Assembly (NCBI RefSeq): GCF_003412465.1
Contig: NZ_QTJV01000004.1
Location: 558,001-622,000 of the forward strand
Direction: 5' to 3'
DNA length: 64,000 nucleotides
From: Chitinophaga silvisoli
GTDB taxonomy: Bacteria > Bacteroidota > Bacteroidia > Chitinophagales > Chitinophagaceae
A program made the translations under genes and the position numbers. Position 1 is the first letter of the stretch. Each line of letters begins with the position of its first letter. The notes beneath the pieces were generated by a model. The model searched no databases, had not been told where the DNA came from, and saw only the letters and a list, made by a program, of their open reading frames with translations. Below, piece after piece: positions 43,098 through 52,967 of the stretch.

Positions 43098-46000
43098 TTA
43101 GAATCCTACATTTAAGCCTACCTGATATGATCTCATGTTAGGAATGGTACTATGGTCAATCCCTCTGTCGAATGAAGAGTTAGCCGCACCGGAACTGATT
43201 TCAGGATCAAAGCCGGTATACTTGGTCACTGTCAGCAGGTTTCTGCCTGTGAATATCAGCTGCAGCTTGTTGAACTTCTGTGAGTGAAGGAACTTAGCAA
43301 TATCAAATCCTAAGGAAACATTTCTCAGACGCAGGAAAGAAGCATCTTCATAAAAATAATCCTTGGTAGCATTGTTACCCGGTCCATACAGGCTACCCCA
43401 GGAGCTGGAATATGCACTACCATAATATGCCGTGTAAGCAGCTCTTCTGCCATTGATTGTAACAGGCTTGGCGAAGTCGCCATCTATACCATCACGGTAC
43501 ATCCATTCTTTCGTCTGGTTGTAGAGGTGACTACCATATACCCAGTCAAACTGGAAAGACAAGGTGATGAAATTCTTGTAGGTAAACTGGTTGATAAATG
43601 ATGCATTGAATTTAGGATTGGGATCACCAAAAGCTGTAGCACTTTCTGCAAATTGAATAGCTTTGGTAGCTGTATCTACCACACGACCTTCTACTATTTC
43701 ATACTTGCCCCTGTTTGCGTCGGAGATGTATTTGGTACCATCTCCTTTCACCGCATCCAGGCTTCTCAACGCCTTGTAACCATAGATCTGTCCGATCTTC
43801 TGACCTGCTGTCAGCGTCAGCGCTGTACTACCCGCAGCAGATGTTAAGATAATGTCGGCCCCACCCCGGATATTGTCAATCATAGAAGTTTGCTTACCAA
43901 AGTTGGTCGTGAAGTCCCAGCTGAAATCCCTTGATTTATACACAGGCAGGTTTACCTGGAACTGGATACCTTTCGAAGACATATCAATGGCATTTGTCAG
44001 TACAGATGTACCACCGGTAGACAATGCTGCACTCACCCTGTAAATCACATTCTGCGCCTTACGTGTCCAGTAAGTGAATGAACCATTTACTGCACTCAGC
44101 CAGTCACCTTTAAACAATGAAACAGAGAAATCTGTACCCACTTCAAATTCTTTGGATACTTCTACTTTCAGATCAGGATTCTGTGCAGTAGAAGGATTGG
44201 AATAATACAAACCGGAACCCAGTGTACCCTGGTTCAGTGTAGGATACCTGTCGGTTACACCCGGCTGTGTACCCGCCTCACCATAAGCAGAGCGGATCTT
44301 GAAATATGGAATGGCATGTTCCAGGCCACTCCAGAAATTAAAGGAGGAAGGCAGGATATAACCATTGACGTGAGGAAATGTAAATGGCTTGGTACCACTA
44401 CCAAATGTAGAAGACCAGTCACTTCTGAATCCACCGGAAACACCCGCCCAGTCACCGATATCAATCTTCTGATCGATCAGGTAACCGAAGGTCACAAACG
44501 TCTCCTGGTAATCACCGTTGGTAGGTTCAGTTGTAGAAGTAGACATAGGCGCTACATACAGAGCAGAAGCAGAGGCAAGGTTAATAGGAGCGGTAGTAGG
44601 CAATCCTAAACCATAGATGTCATATTCCCTGTACTTCCGCTGGCGATAGTCATAAGATGCCAGGGTCGTTGTCTGGATGGGCAGGTTCCATCCGAAGTCT
44701 TTCTTAAAATCAGTTCTGAAATAAGCACTACCCAGGAAGTTCTGGAAAGTAGTGGTATAATTCCACTGGTCAATTTCACCGGTGCGGTCTGTCGCAAAGT
44801 AAGAAGACTTCGTATCCCAATACTCTGCATTCGCATTGCCTGTCTGGTTCAGGTAGGTCCATGTTGCGCGTTCAGTTCTGTAGTTGATGCCATACTTTGC
44901 ATCCAGTTCCAGGAAGTGGTTGATCTGGTAGTTGGCACTCACACTCTGTACGATATCAATTTTATTATCCAGCCCATCCGCATACTCCTGTACATAGTAT
45001 GGGTTGAATGCATTGATACTTAAGAAGTCGGCAGTCTGAAAGGCAGGTGAATGTCCATCCGCCATTTTCCATTTTAAACTGAAGAAAGGAGAAGTGTTCA
45101 GGAAACTGTAGATGTTGCCGACATTACCTGCCACGTTACCTCTGCCGTAAAGGTAACCACCTGGAGCCCCAAGGCCCGGTGTCAGTGTATTTTTGGTGTA
45201 GATAACCTGTGTAGTGGAGCGGATACGGAATCCTTTGAAGACCTCAGTACCAATGTTTGCAGTCAGGTTCGTACGATCTACATAACCGTTATGCATAACC
45301 GGACTAAGTGTATGGTTGTTGGCAAATGCCATATTGAAATCTGTCTTATCAGTACCGCCGCTGAAGTTGATTGCATTGTTCCAGGTAGTACCTGTCAAAA
45401 ACATTTCTTTGAAGTGATCATAGTATTTCAGGTTCATGTTGTAAGGCTTGTCCGCAACGTTGTTGGGGTTCAGCATTGCATAGCGGGTAGCTCCGCCATA
45501 GGTATAACTGATACCGGAATAATCGCCATACTGATCAAGAGCCAGGATATTGCCATTGGCATCTACTACATTGTTATTAGCATCAGTGAGCCAGGGGTGT
45601 TTGTCAGCTTTAGTCACACCACCACTGTTGATATAATTATTAAAGGAGTAACTGGTAGAATAGTTCACTTCCATTTTACCCGCCCTGCCTTTTTTAGTAA
45701 AGAGCTGTATTACACCATTCGCACCCTGTGCACCATATAGTGCCGCAGAAGCAGCACCCTGGATCACTTCGACCCTTTCTACGTTGGACAGGTCAAGACT
45801 ATTAAAATCAGTAGCTGCTACCTGTACACCATCTAAGAGGATCAGCGGTCTGGTACCACCCTGAATAGTATTCACACCCCTGAGCAGGATGTTCACAGGA
45901 TCGCTGGGGTTACCACTTACAGTAGAAATCTGTGCACCCGGTATTTTACCTACCAGTGCCTGGTCAATGCTCGTAGATGCACCGGCCAGTTTTTCAGCAG

Positions 46001-46376
46001 AAACAGATTCTACGGAAATACCCAGCTTTCTCCTGCTGGTAGGGCTTCCTGTCCCGGTGACAACAAATTCTGTCAGGATCTTTTTGTCGTTCCCCAATTG
46101 TACATGAATAGGCGCACCATCTACAGCGACTTCTTTTGTTTCGTAGCCAACTGCTGTGATGATAAGCTTCTGGCCTTTGTTCGCCGTAATAGTAAAAGAG
46201 CCATCTATGTCGGCGACAGTCCCTCCGCCCCCTTTAATTTTAATGGTAGCACCTGGAATGGCTTGCCCCGATTCATCTTTAATAGTACCGGTGACCTTGG
46301 TTGATTGTGCAAATAATGAAAACGTATAGACATGGCACATCAGCACCATAAGGCATAGAAAACCCTTGATTCTCAT
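43098..46376 (-). CDS. SusC/RagA-family TonB-dependent transporter, second pair
   Basis: At 1092 residues this is the longest of the three. Signal peptide (FLCLMVLMCHVYTFSLFAQ), carboxypeptidase-like domain (VTGTIKDESGQAIPGATIKI), then a plug with PGAQISTVSGNPSDPVNILL, LLDGVQV and VEVIQGAASAALYGAQGANG, and a barrel ending MRSYQVGLNVGF. It imports a large nutrient with the SusD downstream. Promoter sequence should lie in 46377-46964. Confidence 0.9.
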   Translation of the reverse strand: MRIKGFLCLMVLMCHVYTFSLFAQSTKVTGTIKDESGQAIPGATIKIKGGGGTVADIDGSFTITANKGQKLIITAVGYETKEVAVDGAPIHVQLGNDKKILTEFVVTGTGSPTSRRKLGISVESVSAEKLAGASTSIDQALVGKIPGAQISTVSGNPSDPVNILLRGVNTIQGGTRPLILLDGVQVAATDFNSLDLSNVERVEVIQGAASAALYGAQGANGVIQLFTKKGRAGKMEVNYSTSYSFNNYINSGGVTKADKHPWLTDANNNVVDANGNILALDQYGDYSGISYTYGGATRYAMLNPNNVADKPYNMNLKYYDHFKEMFLTGTTWNNAINFSGGTDKTDFNMAFANNHTLSPVMHNGYVDRTNLTANIGTEVFKGFRIRSTTQVIYTKNTLTPGLGAPGGYLYGRGNVAGNVGNIYSFLNTSPFFSLKWKMADGHSPAFQTADFLSINAFNPYYVQEYADGLDNKIDIVQSVSANYQINHFLELDAKYGINYRTERATWTYLNQTGNANAEYWDTKSSYFATDRTGEIDQWNYTTTFQNFLGSAYFRTDFKKDFGWNLPIQTTTLASYDYRQRKYREYDIYGLGLPTTAPINLASASALYVAPMSTSTTEPTNGDYQETFVTFGYLIDQKIDIGDWAGVSGGFRSDWSSTFGSGTKPFTFPHVNGYILPSSFNFWSGLEHAIPYFKIRSAYGEAGTQPGVTDRYPTLNQGTLGSGLYYSNPSTAQNPDLKVEVSKEFEVGTDFSVSLFKGDWLSAVNGSFTYWTRKAQNVIYRVSAALSTGGTSVLTNAIDMSSKGIQFQVNLPVYKSRDFSWDFTTNFGKQTSMIDNIRGGADIILTSAAGSTALTLTAGQKIGQIYGYKALRSLDAVKGDGTKYISDANRGKYEIVEGRVVDTATKAIQFAESATAFGDPNPKFNASFINQFTYKNFITLSFQFDWVYGSHLYNQTKEWMYRDGIDGDFAKPVTINGRRAAYTAYYGSAYSSSWGSLYGPGNNATKDYFYEDASFLRLRNVSLGFDIAKFLHSQKFNKLQLIFTGRNLLTVTKYTGFDPEISSGAANSSFDRGIDHSTIPNMRSYQVGLNVGF

Positions 46377-46964
46377 AATTGTGATTTAAAATGACAGTAG
46401 ATAACCTTGTGATTAAATAATAGCTACCTGCGGGTTGCTGGCATCGCCCACCGTAGCAGTCTTTTCATTGTTTCTTTATTTTCTCATAAACAAAATATAA
46501 TAGTAAATCAGGCATACCGGAATGGTGGCGGCATGCGCTACAGCACAGGAAACGGGTTATTACCTTAACTAATCTTACGGTAAAAGGTTCGTCTTTTAAA
46601 TCATACCATTTATTGAAAATGGCGTCTTCATCTGGTTAGAAATAAGTTAAATAGTTATTCTGTAAAAGAAGGCTTTTACAGCGGTAATCAATAAATTCTC
46701 ATCACAATGTCAGCAGTATAAAATGTATTGATTCGATTTTGGTTATTGGATTCTGATCTTGGTTGTTGTTATAAATATATAGAACTGGTTTATAATTTCA
46801 TAATTTTTAGAACAAAAAATGTAAATATTGTAATATAGAAATAATTACAATATAATAGAAAGTGGCTGAAGTATTGAAGCTCAAAAATTTGTAAGTAGCA
46901 CTGAATGATGATATTGAATGAGTGTAAGGTTAACATGCAATGCAATCTGCTGACATCCATCAGC
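46377..46964. other. Long intergenic region upstream of the second SusC gene
   Basis: These 588 bases have no gene; the minus-strand frame at 46790-46984 is hydrophobic only because of AT-rich codons. A mildly GC-rich patch around 46430-46460 and 46520-46550 may be part of a leader. No exact TAnnTTTG promoter box was found; the nearest candidate is TATTTTG at about 46495, one base short in the spacer. Confidence 0.35.
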
Positions 46965-47085
46965 GAAAAAAGAGGTTGTATCAAAATTAAGGTTCCCGGC
47001 TATTAATCCGGGAACCTGATAGAGAGAATTTTTGTTGATGTAATTTTCAATACCTTCAGATTACTTTTGATACAACTTCTTTTTC
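46965..47085. repeat. Long palindrome, family copy 3, with inner hairpin
   Basis: Arms at 46965-46990 and 47061-47085 (right arm TTACTTTTGATACAACTTCT) pair with two mismatches. Between them is a perfect 9-bp hairpin GGTTCCCGG / CCGGGAACC (46991-47016). It ends 1 bp before the stop of the next minus-strand gene. The outer arm shares ACCTTCAGATTACTTTTGAT-like sequence with copy 2. Confidence 0.88.
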
Positions 47086-47086
47086 T

Positions 47087-47812
47087 TTATAAGGTAATCC
47101 CCACCATCACCGTCACCCTGCTGAAAGAATATTCAGTCGTGGTAAAAGTGCCTAATGGCTGTTGCGTGGTCCAATCCAGGATCGCATTCTTTGTCTTAAA
47201 TGCTGCATAAGAATAGCCTGCCGAAATGTGGAATGCACTATTATGCTGCCACCTGAATTTATAACCCAGGCCAGCATGTGTATAAGTACCTGCCACATTC
47301 TCATCCGGCTCCCTGCTGTTCTGCAGTTGCCACTGATTCTTTGTTAACCAGGGCAGGGCCTTCCCCGCCCCCGCATAGGCAAAAAATGTCCGCTCCGCTT
47401 TATTGAAATCATAACGAAAATCACCAAATACCGGTACTGACCTCGCCTGGTAATCGTCTAATCCGATCCCCACACCTACCTGGTATTGATAGGCAAACCG
47501 ATAACCCACAATACATCTCCACACAGATCCTTTCCTGTCTGAAAACTGCAGCCCCCCTTCATCGATATTATAGAATCCATGGGGTGTTATTTTAGGCGCT
47601 ACGATCTCCTGTTTCGTACTATCCAGCTCCGACTTATTAATCACCAGGGTATCCTTCACCCTGTTCTCCAGCTTAATTGTTTCATGCGCTGTTTCAAAAA
47701 TATGTCCCCTGATCACACTGCCGTTCTTAAAGTAAAGTACATCCAGCTTTTGCTGTGCAGTCAATCCCTGCATGAGCAGCAAACCTGCACATAACAACAG
47801 TATATATTTCAT
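47087..47812 (-). CDS. Outer-membrane-barrel-like hypothetical protein
   Basis: This 241-residue protein has a signal peptide (YILLLCAGLLLMQGLTAQ). After it comes DVLYFKNGSVIRGHIFE, a small beta segment often found before short barrels in Bacteroidota surface proteins. Strand-rich sequence follows, ending FSRVTVMVGITL as in an OmpA/OprF-like or small porin barrel. It lies 5 bp after the LVIVD gene, same strand, so it is co-transcribed. Confidence 0.6.
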   Translation of the reverse strand: MKYILLLCAGLLLMQGLTAQQKLDVLYFKNGSVIRGHIFETAHETIKLENRVKDTLVINKSELDSTKQEIVAPKITPHGFYNIDEGGLQFSDRKGSVWRCIVGYRFAYQYQVGVGIGLDDYQARSVPVFGDFRYDFNKAERTFFAYAGAGKALPWLTKNQWQLQNSREPDENVAGTYTHAGLGYKFRWQHNSAFHISAGYSYAAFKTKNAILDWTTQQPLGTFTTTEYSFSRVTVMVGITL

Positions 47813-47817
47813 AGCAG

Positions 47818-49095
47818 CTATTTATTAACAATACCAATTTTACTTAACAAGGCAGGTTCGCTCAAATGAGTGTAATCATATTGATATAAGCCATCGCTGG
47901 CAGTGGCCAGGAGTATATTATTGTTGGGAATCACATCATAGGCAGTGATATTTGTCAGCGTCTTCCTGGTAATAATGTTCAGGGGATCGCTTGCATCCAT
48001 AAAATGAATCCCGTTGCTGCCCTCACATACAAAAAGTTTATTGCCGTCAATACCTAATCCATAAGGACTGCTCATAGGATAAATCTTCAACAGTGCAGGA
48101 TTCTTTACATCCTCCACATTCAGCACATCGAGTTCATTCGCAATGCCGGCACAGCTACCGCCTGATCGCAGGGTCACATAAGCTGTCTTACCATTTACGA
48201 CTACCGGATCACAGGCACGCAAATGCGCGAAAGTACCTAACGCCACAGGCAGTTCAGGATTGCTGATATCATAAATCAACATTCCCACATCACTGCCAAT
48301 AAAAATATAATGATCATAAGGGAAGATGGTTTCAACATTCACATTCACCCTGAAATTATTTCTCTTCACAGGCTCCGCTGCATTTTGTACACTGAAGACC
48401 TGCACGCCAAAGTCAGCTACCGTATAGAGCGTATTATCCTTTAATCCAAAACGTGCAGTAGAACCAGCTTTGCCTATAGCAGAAGGTGCTGAGACGGTTG
48501 ATTTGTTCGCAACAGTCACACTATTATTGGCAGTGGTATATACATAATCACCATTCCAATTAGCTTCATAACAGGTATTCGACAGTACTGTATCCCTTAT
48601 GCTGAAACTGGTGATTATTCCTCTCAGTGTATCCGCGGTTATACCATATTCATATTGACGATGCGGGAATACACCCTGCAGGCGCCTGGTCTCATGAATG
48701 TTGTGCGGATCACTGATGTCCAGTGCTACCAGGTCAATATAACTGTCTGCATACATAATCTTATCCTTGACTACAAGGTCAACATTGCCCGGGACGTTGA
48801 TAAATGCAATCTTTTGCGGAGCAGCAGGATTTGTATTGTCGATGACGTGGATGCCCTGGTTCAGCTCGTTCAGGAAGATGTAGTTGCCATAAAGGTAGAT
48901 CTTCCCCGGGGATGCTATATCGTGTGGGGATTCACCGCGGACAGCAGATCTTAAAGACGAAAGCGATGCATAGACAGGTGTGTAAACTTTTGATGGGATG
49001 CTGTTGGTACATTTGTCCTTCAGACAACTACTCAGGACAAACAAATAGACAGCCAACAGCGCTGTCGGCAACAGTCTGGTTGATGCTACGTACAT
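47818..49095 (-). CDS. LVIVD-repeat surface lipoprotein
   Basis: This 425-residue protein has a lipobox SSCLKDKC at residues 22-29. The body is a series of LVIVD-type beta-propeller blades, e.g. NDV-type segments ALDISDPHNIHE, LIYDISNPELPVALGTFA, LDVLNVEDVKNPALLKIY and FMDASDPLNIITRK. These proteins are surface-exposed and of unknown ligand. It is first in a two-gene operon with the barrel-like gene. Confidence 0.8.
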   Translation of the reverse strand: MYVASTRLLPTALLAVYLFVLSSCLKDKCTNSIPSKVYTPVYASLSSLRSAVRGESPHDIASPGKIYLYGNYIFLNELNQGIHVIDNTNPAAPQKIAFINVPGNVDLVVKDKIMYADSYIDLVALDISDPHNIHETRRLQGVFPHRQYEYGITADTLRGIITSFSIRDTVLSNTCYEANWNGDYVYTTANNSVTVANKSTVSAPSAIGKAGSTARFGLKDNTLYTVADFGVQVFSVQNAAEPVKRNNFRVNVNVETIFPYDHYIFIGSDVGMLIYDISNPELPVALGTFAHLRACDPVVVNGKTAYVTLRSGGSCAGIANELDVLNVEDVKNPALLKIYPMSSPYGLGIDGNKLFVCEGSNGIHFMDASDPLNIITRKTLTNITAYDVIPNNNILLATASDGLYQYDYTHLSEPALLSKIGIVNK

Positions 49096-49235
49096 AGGGG
49101 TGATTTTTTATTTAAACGAGACAAGAGAGAATAAAGTTACAGCCGGGAAAAACCTGGCCGGGAAAGACAGCATCAATTTACCCGGAAAGCTGGTTTAAAT
49201 CCTGCCTTCAAATCCACCAACCTGCTAAAACAAAA

Positions 49236-49260
49236 AGGCCCTCCCAAAAGGGAAGGCCTG
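49236..49260 (-). terminator. Terminator of the GH35 gene
   Basis: The minus strand reads AGGCCTTCCC, a 4-nt loop, GGGAGGGCCT, then TTTTGTTTT, 20 bp after the GH35 stop. One mismatch in the stem. Confidence 0.75.
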
Positions 49261-49280
49261 TTACCGATCGTTTTACGTTT

Positions 49281-51095
49281 TTATTTTACCTCATCCAAAA
49301 TAGCATGATCTATCCCCCTCACGACCTGTACTTCCGGTTTTACTAACTCCAATACTGCAATACTATTCTCTCCCTGCTTCAACCACTCTGCGGGTACAAA
49401 CACCGTCTGCTGTGGCCCCACTTCCCAATACCTGCCCAGGTTATGCCCATTCACCCAAACCACACCTTTTCCCCACTTGCTCATATCCAGGTACGTATCA
49501 CCCACCTTCTCCAGCCTGAAACCACCTTCTCTCAGCACCGGCTCATTCACACCTGCCTTACCCGCTTTCACCGCAGGTACAGCACTAAATGGCAAAGAAT
49601 ACATCTCCCATCCTTTCAGCTCTTTTCCGCCAAATACCACACGTTCTGTAATCCCTTTCTTATTCTGTAATAAATAAGGTCCAAAATTGATCCTTCCCAA
49701 ATTCTCTACCAGGATCTCCAGGCGTACCTTGCCCTTTGGCAGGTTCAACTGCATACTATCCTGCTTCAGTCTTCTATCCAGCGTACCTACTCTCTTTCCA
49801 TTCACAAACACAATTCCATAATCCCTCAGTACATCAATCTTCAGCATACCGGATTTACCACCATCCACTGTTGTTCTATATAACACAAAACCATATGCCT
49901 GTTTCAAATCTTCAAAAGTCAGTGGAGTATCATGCTTCACCGCGGCAGGCAACAAACTGAATATCCCTGCTGCACGTGATAACTGAATATCCGGAATCGT
50001 AATCACTCCCCTCCTGGCCGGCACCTCAGGCAATGTTTGCCCTGGCTGTAAATGCTTTGCAATCACTGCACGGAACTGCATAAATTTCTCCGTTGCATTA
50101 CCCGCCTCATCCAATGGTGCATCATAGTCATAACTACTTGTCTGCGGTTCATAAGGATCCTTATCATTCCCATTCGCTCCATTCATAAATCCACGGGTAG
50201 TACCTCCATGAAACATATACATATTGATAGAAATACCCGCACTCAATACACTATCCAATCTACCCAGGTATTGCTGATAAGGCACCGTATGATGCTTTGT
50301 ACCCCACCAGTCAAACCAGGCAGGATACCACTCAGCGATGTAAAAAGGCCCTTTTCCGCCATGATTTTCGCGGATCAGTTGCTTTACCTTCACTGGGTTG
50401 TCCTGACCATTAATAGCCGGTAATAAGCCCGGTAAATGGCCATTCTTAATCGCTGCTTCCGGATCGCAGGTAAACAGCAATCCATCAAAACCCGCATCGA
50501 TAAACATCTTCCTGTTGATATCCAGGTATTCCTTATCATCGGAGTAAGATCCATATTCATTCTCAATCTGCACCATCAGAATATTCCCGCCATGATTTAC
50601 CTGCAGGGGGGCTAACTGCTTCCCTACCGCATGGATATAATTGCGGTAAGCCTCCAGGTAATGCGGATCCTTACTCCTCACCACCAATGCCTTCTCATTC
50701 TGCAACCAATAAGGGTAGCCACCAAACTCCCACTCCGCACACACATAAGGACTAGGCCGCAGTACCACATACATCCCCTCCTCCTTCGCGATCTTCACAA
50801 ACTCAGCAATGTCATTATTGCCCGAAAACTCATAATGCCCCTTCTCCGGCTCATGCACATTCCAGAATACATAAGTACCAATCGTATTCAAACCCATCGC
50901 TTTCGCCATCTGGATCCTTGCCCGCCATGCTTCACGAGGTACCCGGGGATAATGAATCTCACCCGATATCATCTGAAAAGGATGGCCGTCCAATAAAAAG
51001 GCACTGTCTCCCAATGCAAAAGTGTGCTGAGACTGTCCCATCCCCTGCATACATAAAGCCATCAGGGCGATGATTGCTACTCTAATTTTTTTCAT
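49281..51095 (-). CDS. GH35 beta-galactosidase
   Basis: This 604-residue protein has a signal peptide (VAIIALMALCMQGMGQ). The TIM barrel has the GH35 motifs ISGEIHYPRVP (43-53), NTIGTYVFWNVHEPEKG (70-86), acid/base Glu180 in QIENEYG (176-182) and nucleophile Glu255 in FYIAEWYPAW (251-260). Beta-sandwich domains follow. It removes terminal beta-D-galactose from oligosaccharides in the periplasm or at the surface. It closes a locus with SusD, SusC and the hybrid sensor upstream on the same strand. Confidence 0.92.
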   Translation of the reverse strand: MKKIRVAIIALMALCMQGMGQSQHTFALGDSAFLLDGHPFQMISGEIHYPRVPREAWRARIQMAKAMGLNTIGTYVFWNVHEPEKGHYEFSGNNDIAEFVKIAKEEGMYVVLRPSPYVCAEWEFGGYPYWLQNEKALVVRSKDPHYLEAYRNYIHAVGKQLAPLQVNHGGNILMVQIENEYGSYSDDKEYLDINRKMFIDAGFDGLLFTCDPEAAIKNGHLPGLLPAINGQDNPVKVKQLIRENHGGKGPFYIAEWYPAWFDWWGTKHHTVPYQQYLGRLDSVLSAGISINMYMFHGGTTRGFMNGANGNDKDPYEPQTSSYDYDAPLDEAGNATEKFMQFRAVIAKHLQPGQTLPEVPARRGVITIPDIQLSRAAGIFSLLPAAVKHDTPLTFEDLKQAYGFVLYRTTVDGGKSGMLKIDVLRDYGIVFVNGKRVGTLDRRLKQDSMQLNLPKGKVRLEILVENLGRINFGPYLLQNKKGITERVVFGGKELKGWEMYSLPFSAVPAVKAGKAGVNEPVLREGGFRLEKVGDTYLDMSKWGKGVVWVNGHNLGRYWEVGPQQTVFVPAEWLKQGENSIAVLELVKPEVQVVRGIDHAILDEVK

Positions 51096-51150
51096 CCTAT
51101 GTCGTATTTAACTTAACTCCTTGACAATAATAACACTATAAGTAAACCAC

Positions 51151-51235
51151 AAGATCACCTAAGGCTCACCATAAGGTCACCTCATTATCGATTGGATATA
51201 GAGGTGATCTTATGGTGCCCTTTTGGTGACCTTTT
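51151..51235 (-). promoter_or_regulatory. Long imperfect hairpin between SusD and GH35 genes
   Basis: The inner stem CCATAAGGTCACCTC (51169-51183) pairs with GAGGTGATCTTATGG (51201-51215) with one mismatch; outer GGTGA / TCACC-rich flanks extend it. It may be a transcript-stabilising or attenuating structure setting SusCD above GH35 expression. No T-run follows, so a simple terminator is less likely. Confidence 0.55.
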
Positions 51236-51281
51236 AATGACGTGCTGATACTATAGCTATATTATAGCCTGCATGTAATTA

Positions 51282-52949
51282 TCAATAACCTGTGTTCTGG
51301 GTCAACTGACCATTTGCCGCCAAAATCTCAGCCCTTGGTATCGGTAACCAATAGTTCTTGTCAGCAAATGCACGTCCTGCAAGCGCAGTCTTTCTTGTAT
51401 AGGTAAATGTACCGTCAGCATTCTTCACCACCGCCATACCATATGCCGGTACATTCTCAGTTGTCGTTGCAATTTTCCACCTTCTCACATCATAAAAACG
51501 ATGCTCTTCAAATGCCAGTTCCACCTGCCTTTCTCTCCTGATAGCCGTTCTCATTTCATCCTGTGTCAGCCCCGCTGGCAGTGCAGGCTGATTCACACTG
51601 CTACGCTGACGGATCTGGTTGATCGCTGAATATACTGATGCATCCGGTCCCACCGCCTCATTCTGTGCCTCTGCATAGTTCAGCAGGATCTCTGCATAAC
51701 GCATATAGATCCATGGCTGCAAACCTGCCACATTCCAGGGGTTGTCAATCGGGTTACTGTCATCCATGAATTTCTTCAGGTAATAACCCGTCTTGGTAGC
51801 ATTCCAGTTATTATCACCACCCTGACCATCTTTACCATTCGGCGTATACAGCTGGATAGTACTGTTTCTGTAAGTCGCTCCATTGTACAGGATAGTCGCA
51901 TAAAAACGTGCATCCCTGTTTACATATGGATTCGCCTCACTATAACCGGAAGCCGCATCTGTGATAGGCAAACCATTATTCATTTCATAGGCATCTACCA
52001 GGTTCTGTAATGGCGTATTACCACCCCAGCCTCCATAACCATTAGGTCCGTTCGCTATCTCCAGACAAGTATGCCTTGTACCAATCACATACAATCTTTC
52101 AAAGATGATTTCTTTGCTGGCAGAGTTCTTAAACAAACCACCATAATCCGCATCCAGTGAATATTGCCCCAGGTCCATCACTGCCTTTGCTGCAGCCGCT
52201 GCCGCCGCCCAGGTACCTACATTGTAAAGCGGACTCGCTGCATACAATGCCAGTCTTGACTTCAGCGCCAGTGCCGCACCCTTGGTAGCACGACCCAGTT
52301 TCCAGGTGCTGCCATCATTTGCTACAGGTAAATAATAAGCCGCTGAATCCAGTTCCTTGATCGCATAATCGATAGACTCCTGCAGCGTTGCACGGGTGTA
52401 CAAAGCAGGATCATTCAGGTTATCATCCAGGTTATACACCTTATCACCCATCATCACCACACCACCATAGTTACGAATCAGATCCTGGTAACGGAACCCA
52501 CGGATAAAGTGCAGTTCACCTCTCAGCCTGTTACGCAGATCATCACTCATGTTTACCGCCGCAATATTGTTCAGCGCATAGTTTACTTCCCTGATGCTGC
52601 GATAGCTTCTTGCCCACAGCGTACCGGCGATACCCAGGTTCTCAGGTGCCAGCAAGCCCTGTTGAATTAACCATGTATTATCATCATTATTATAAATGGA
52701 TTCATCTGTGACTGAACTCCACATCGCGTACTCAAATCCTCTTCCAAAGCCGGGAGGTGTACCCTCTGCTTCTTTATCCTGCAACTTTACACCCATGTAA
52801 CGGTTCACCACATAATCGACAAATAAGAGGGAGTCGGACAATACCGAAGCATCAGACACACGGTCCGTTGGCACGATATCGAGATAGTTCTTCTTACAGG
52901 ACATAAATCCTAATGCAAGAAGGAATATAAAATATTGAATCTTTCTCAT
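51282..52949 (-). CDS. SusD-family lipoprotein of the beta-galactoside locus
   Basis: This 555-residue protein has a lipoprotein signal (IFLLALGFMSCKKNYLD). N-terminal helix pair (LRGELHFIRGFRYQDLIRNYGG), then C-terminal SusD signature YMRYAEILLNYAEAQNEA and AIRRERQVELAFEEHRFYDVRRWK. Partner of the SusC encoded 18 bp upstream. It captures the glycan whose galactose residues the adjacent GH35 removes. Confidence 0.92.
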   Translation of the reverse strand: MRKIQYFIFLLALGFMSCKKNYLDIVPTDRVSDASVLSDSLLFVDYVVNRYMGVKLQDKEAEGTPPGFGRGFEYAMWSSVTDESIYNNDDNTWLIQQGLLAPENLGIAGTLWARSYRSIREVNYALNNIAAVNMSDDLRNRLRGELHFIRGFRYQDLIRNYGGVVMMGDKVYNLDDNLNDPALYTRATLQESIDYAIKELDSAAYYLPVANDGSTWKLGRATKGAALALKSRLALYAASPLYNVGTWAAAAAAAKAVMDLGQYSLDADYGGLFKNSASKEIIFERLYVIGTRHTCLEIANGPNGYGGWGGNTPLQNLVDAYEMNNGLPITDAASGYSEANPYVNRDARFYATILYNGATYRNSTIQLYTPNGKDGQGGDNNWNATKTGYYLKKFMDDSNPIDNPWNVAGLQPWIYMRYAEILLNYAEAQNEAVGPDASVYSAINQIRQRSSVNQPALPAGLTQDEMRTAIRRERQVELAFEEHRFYDVRRWKIATTTENVPAYGMAVVKNADGTFTYTRKTALAGRAFADKNYWLPIPRAEILAANGQLTQNTGY

Positions 52950-52967
52950 GACTGCAATTTTTCAGAA

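Noticed and set aside
46790..46984. 64-residue minus-strand hydrophobic frame
   Set aside because: Phe/Tyr/Ile-rich because of AT-rich intergenic DNA, and it runs into the repeat palindrome; no gene signals.
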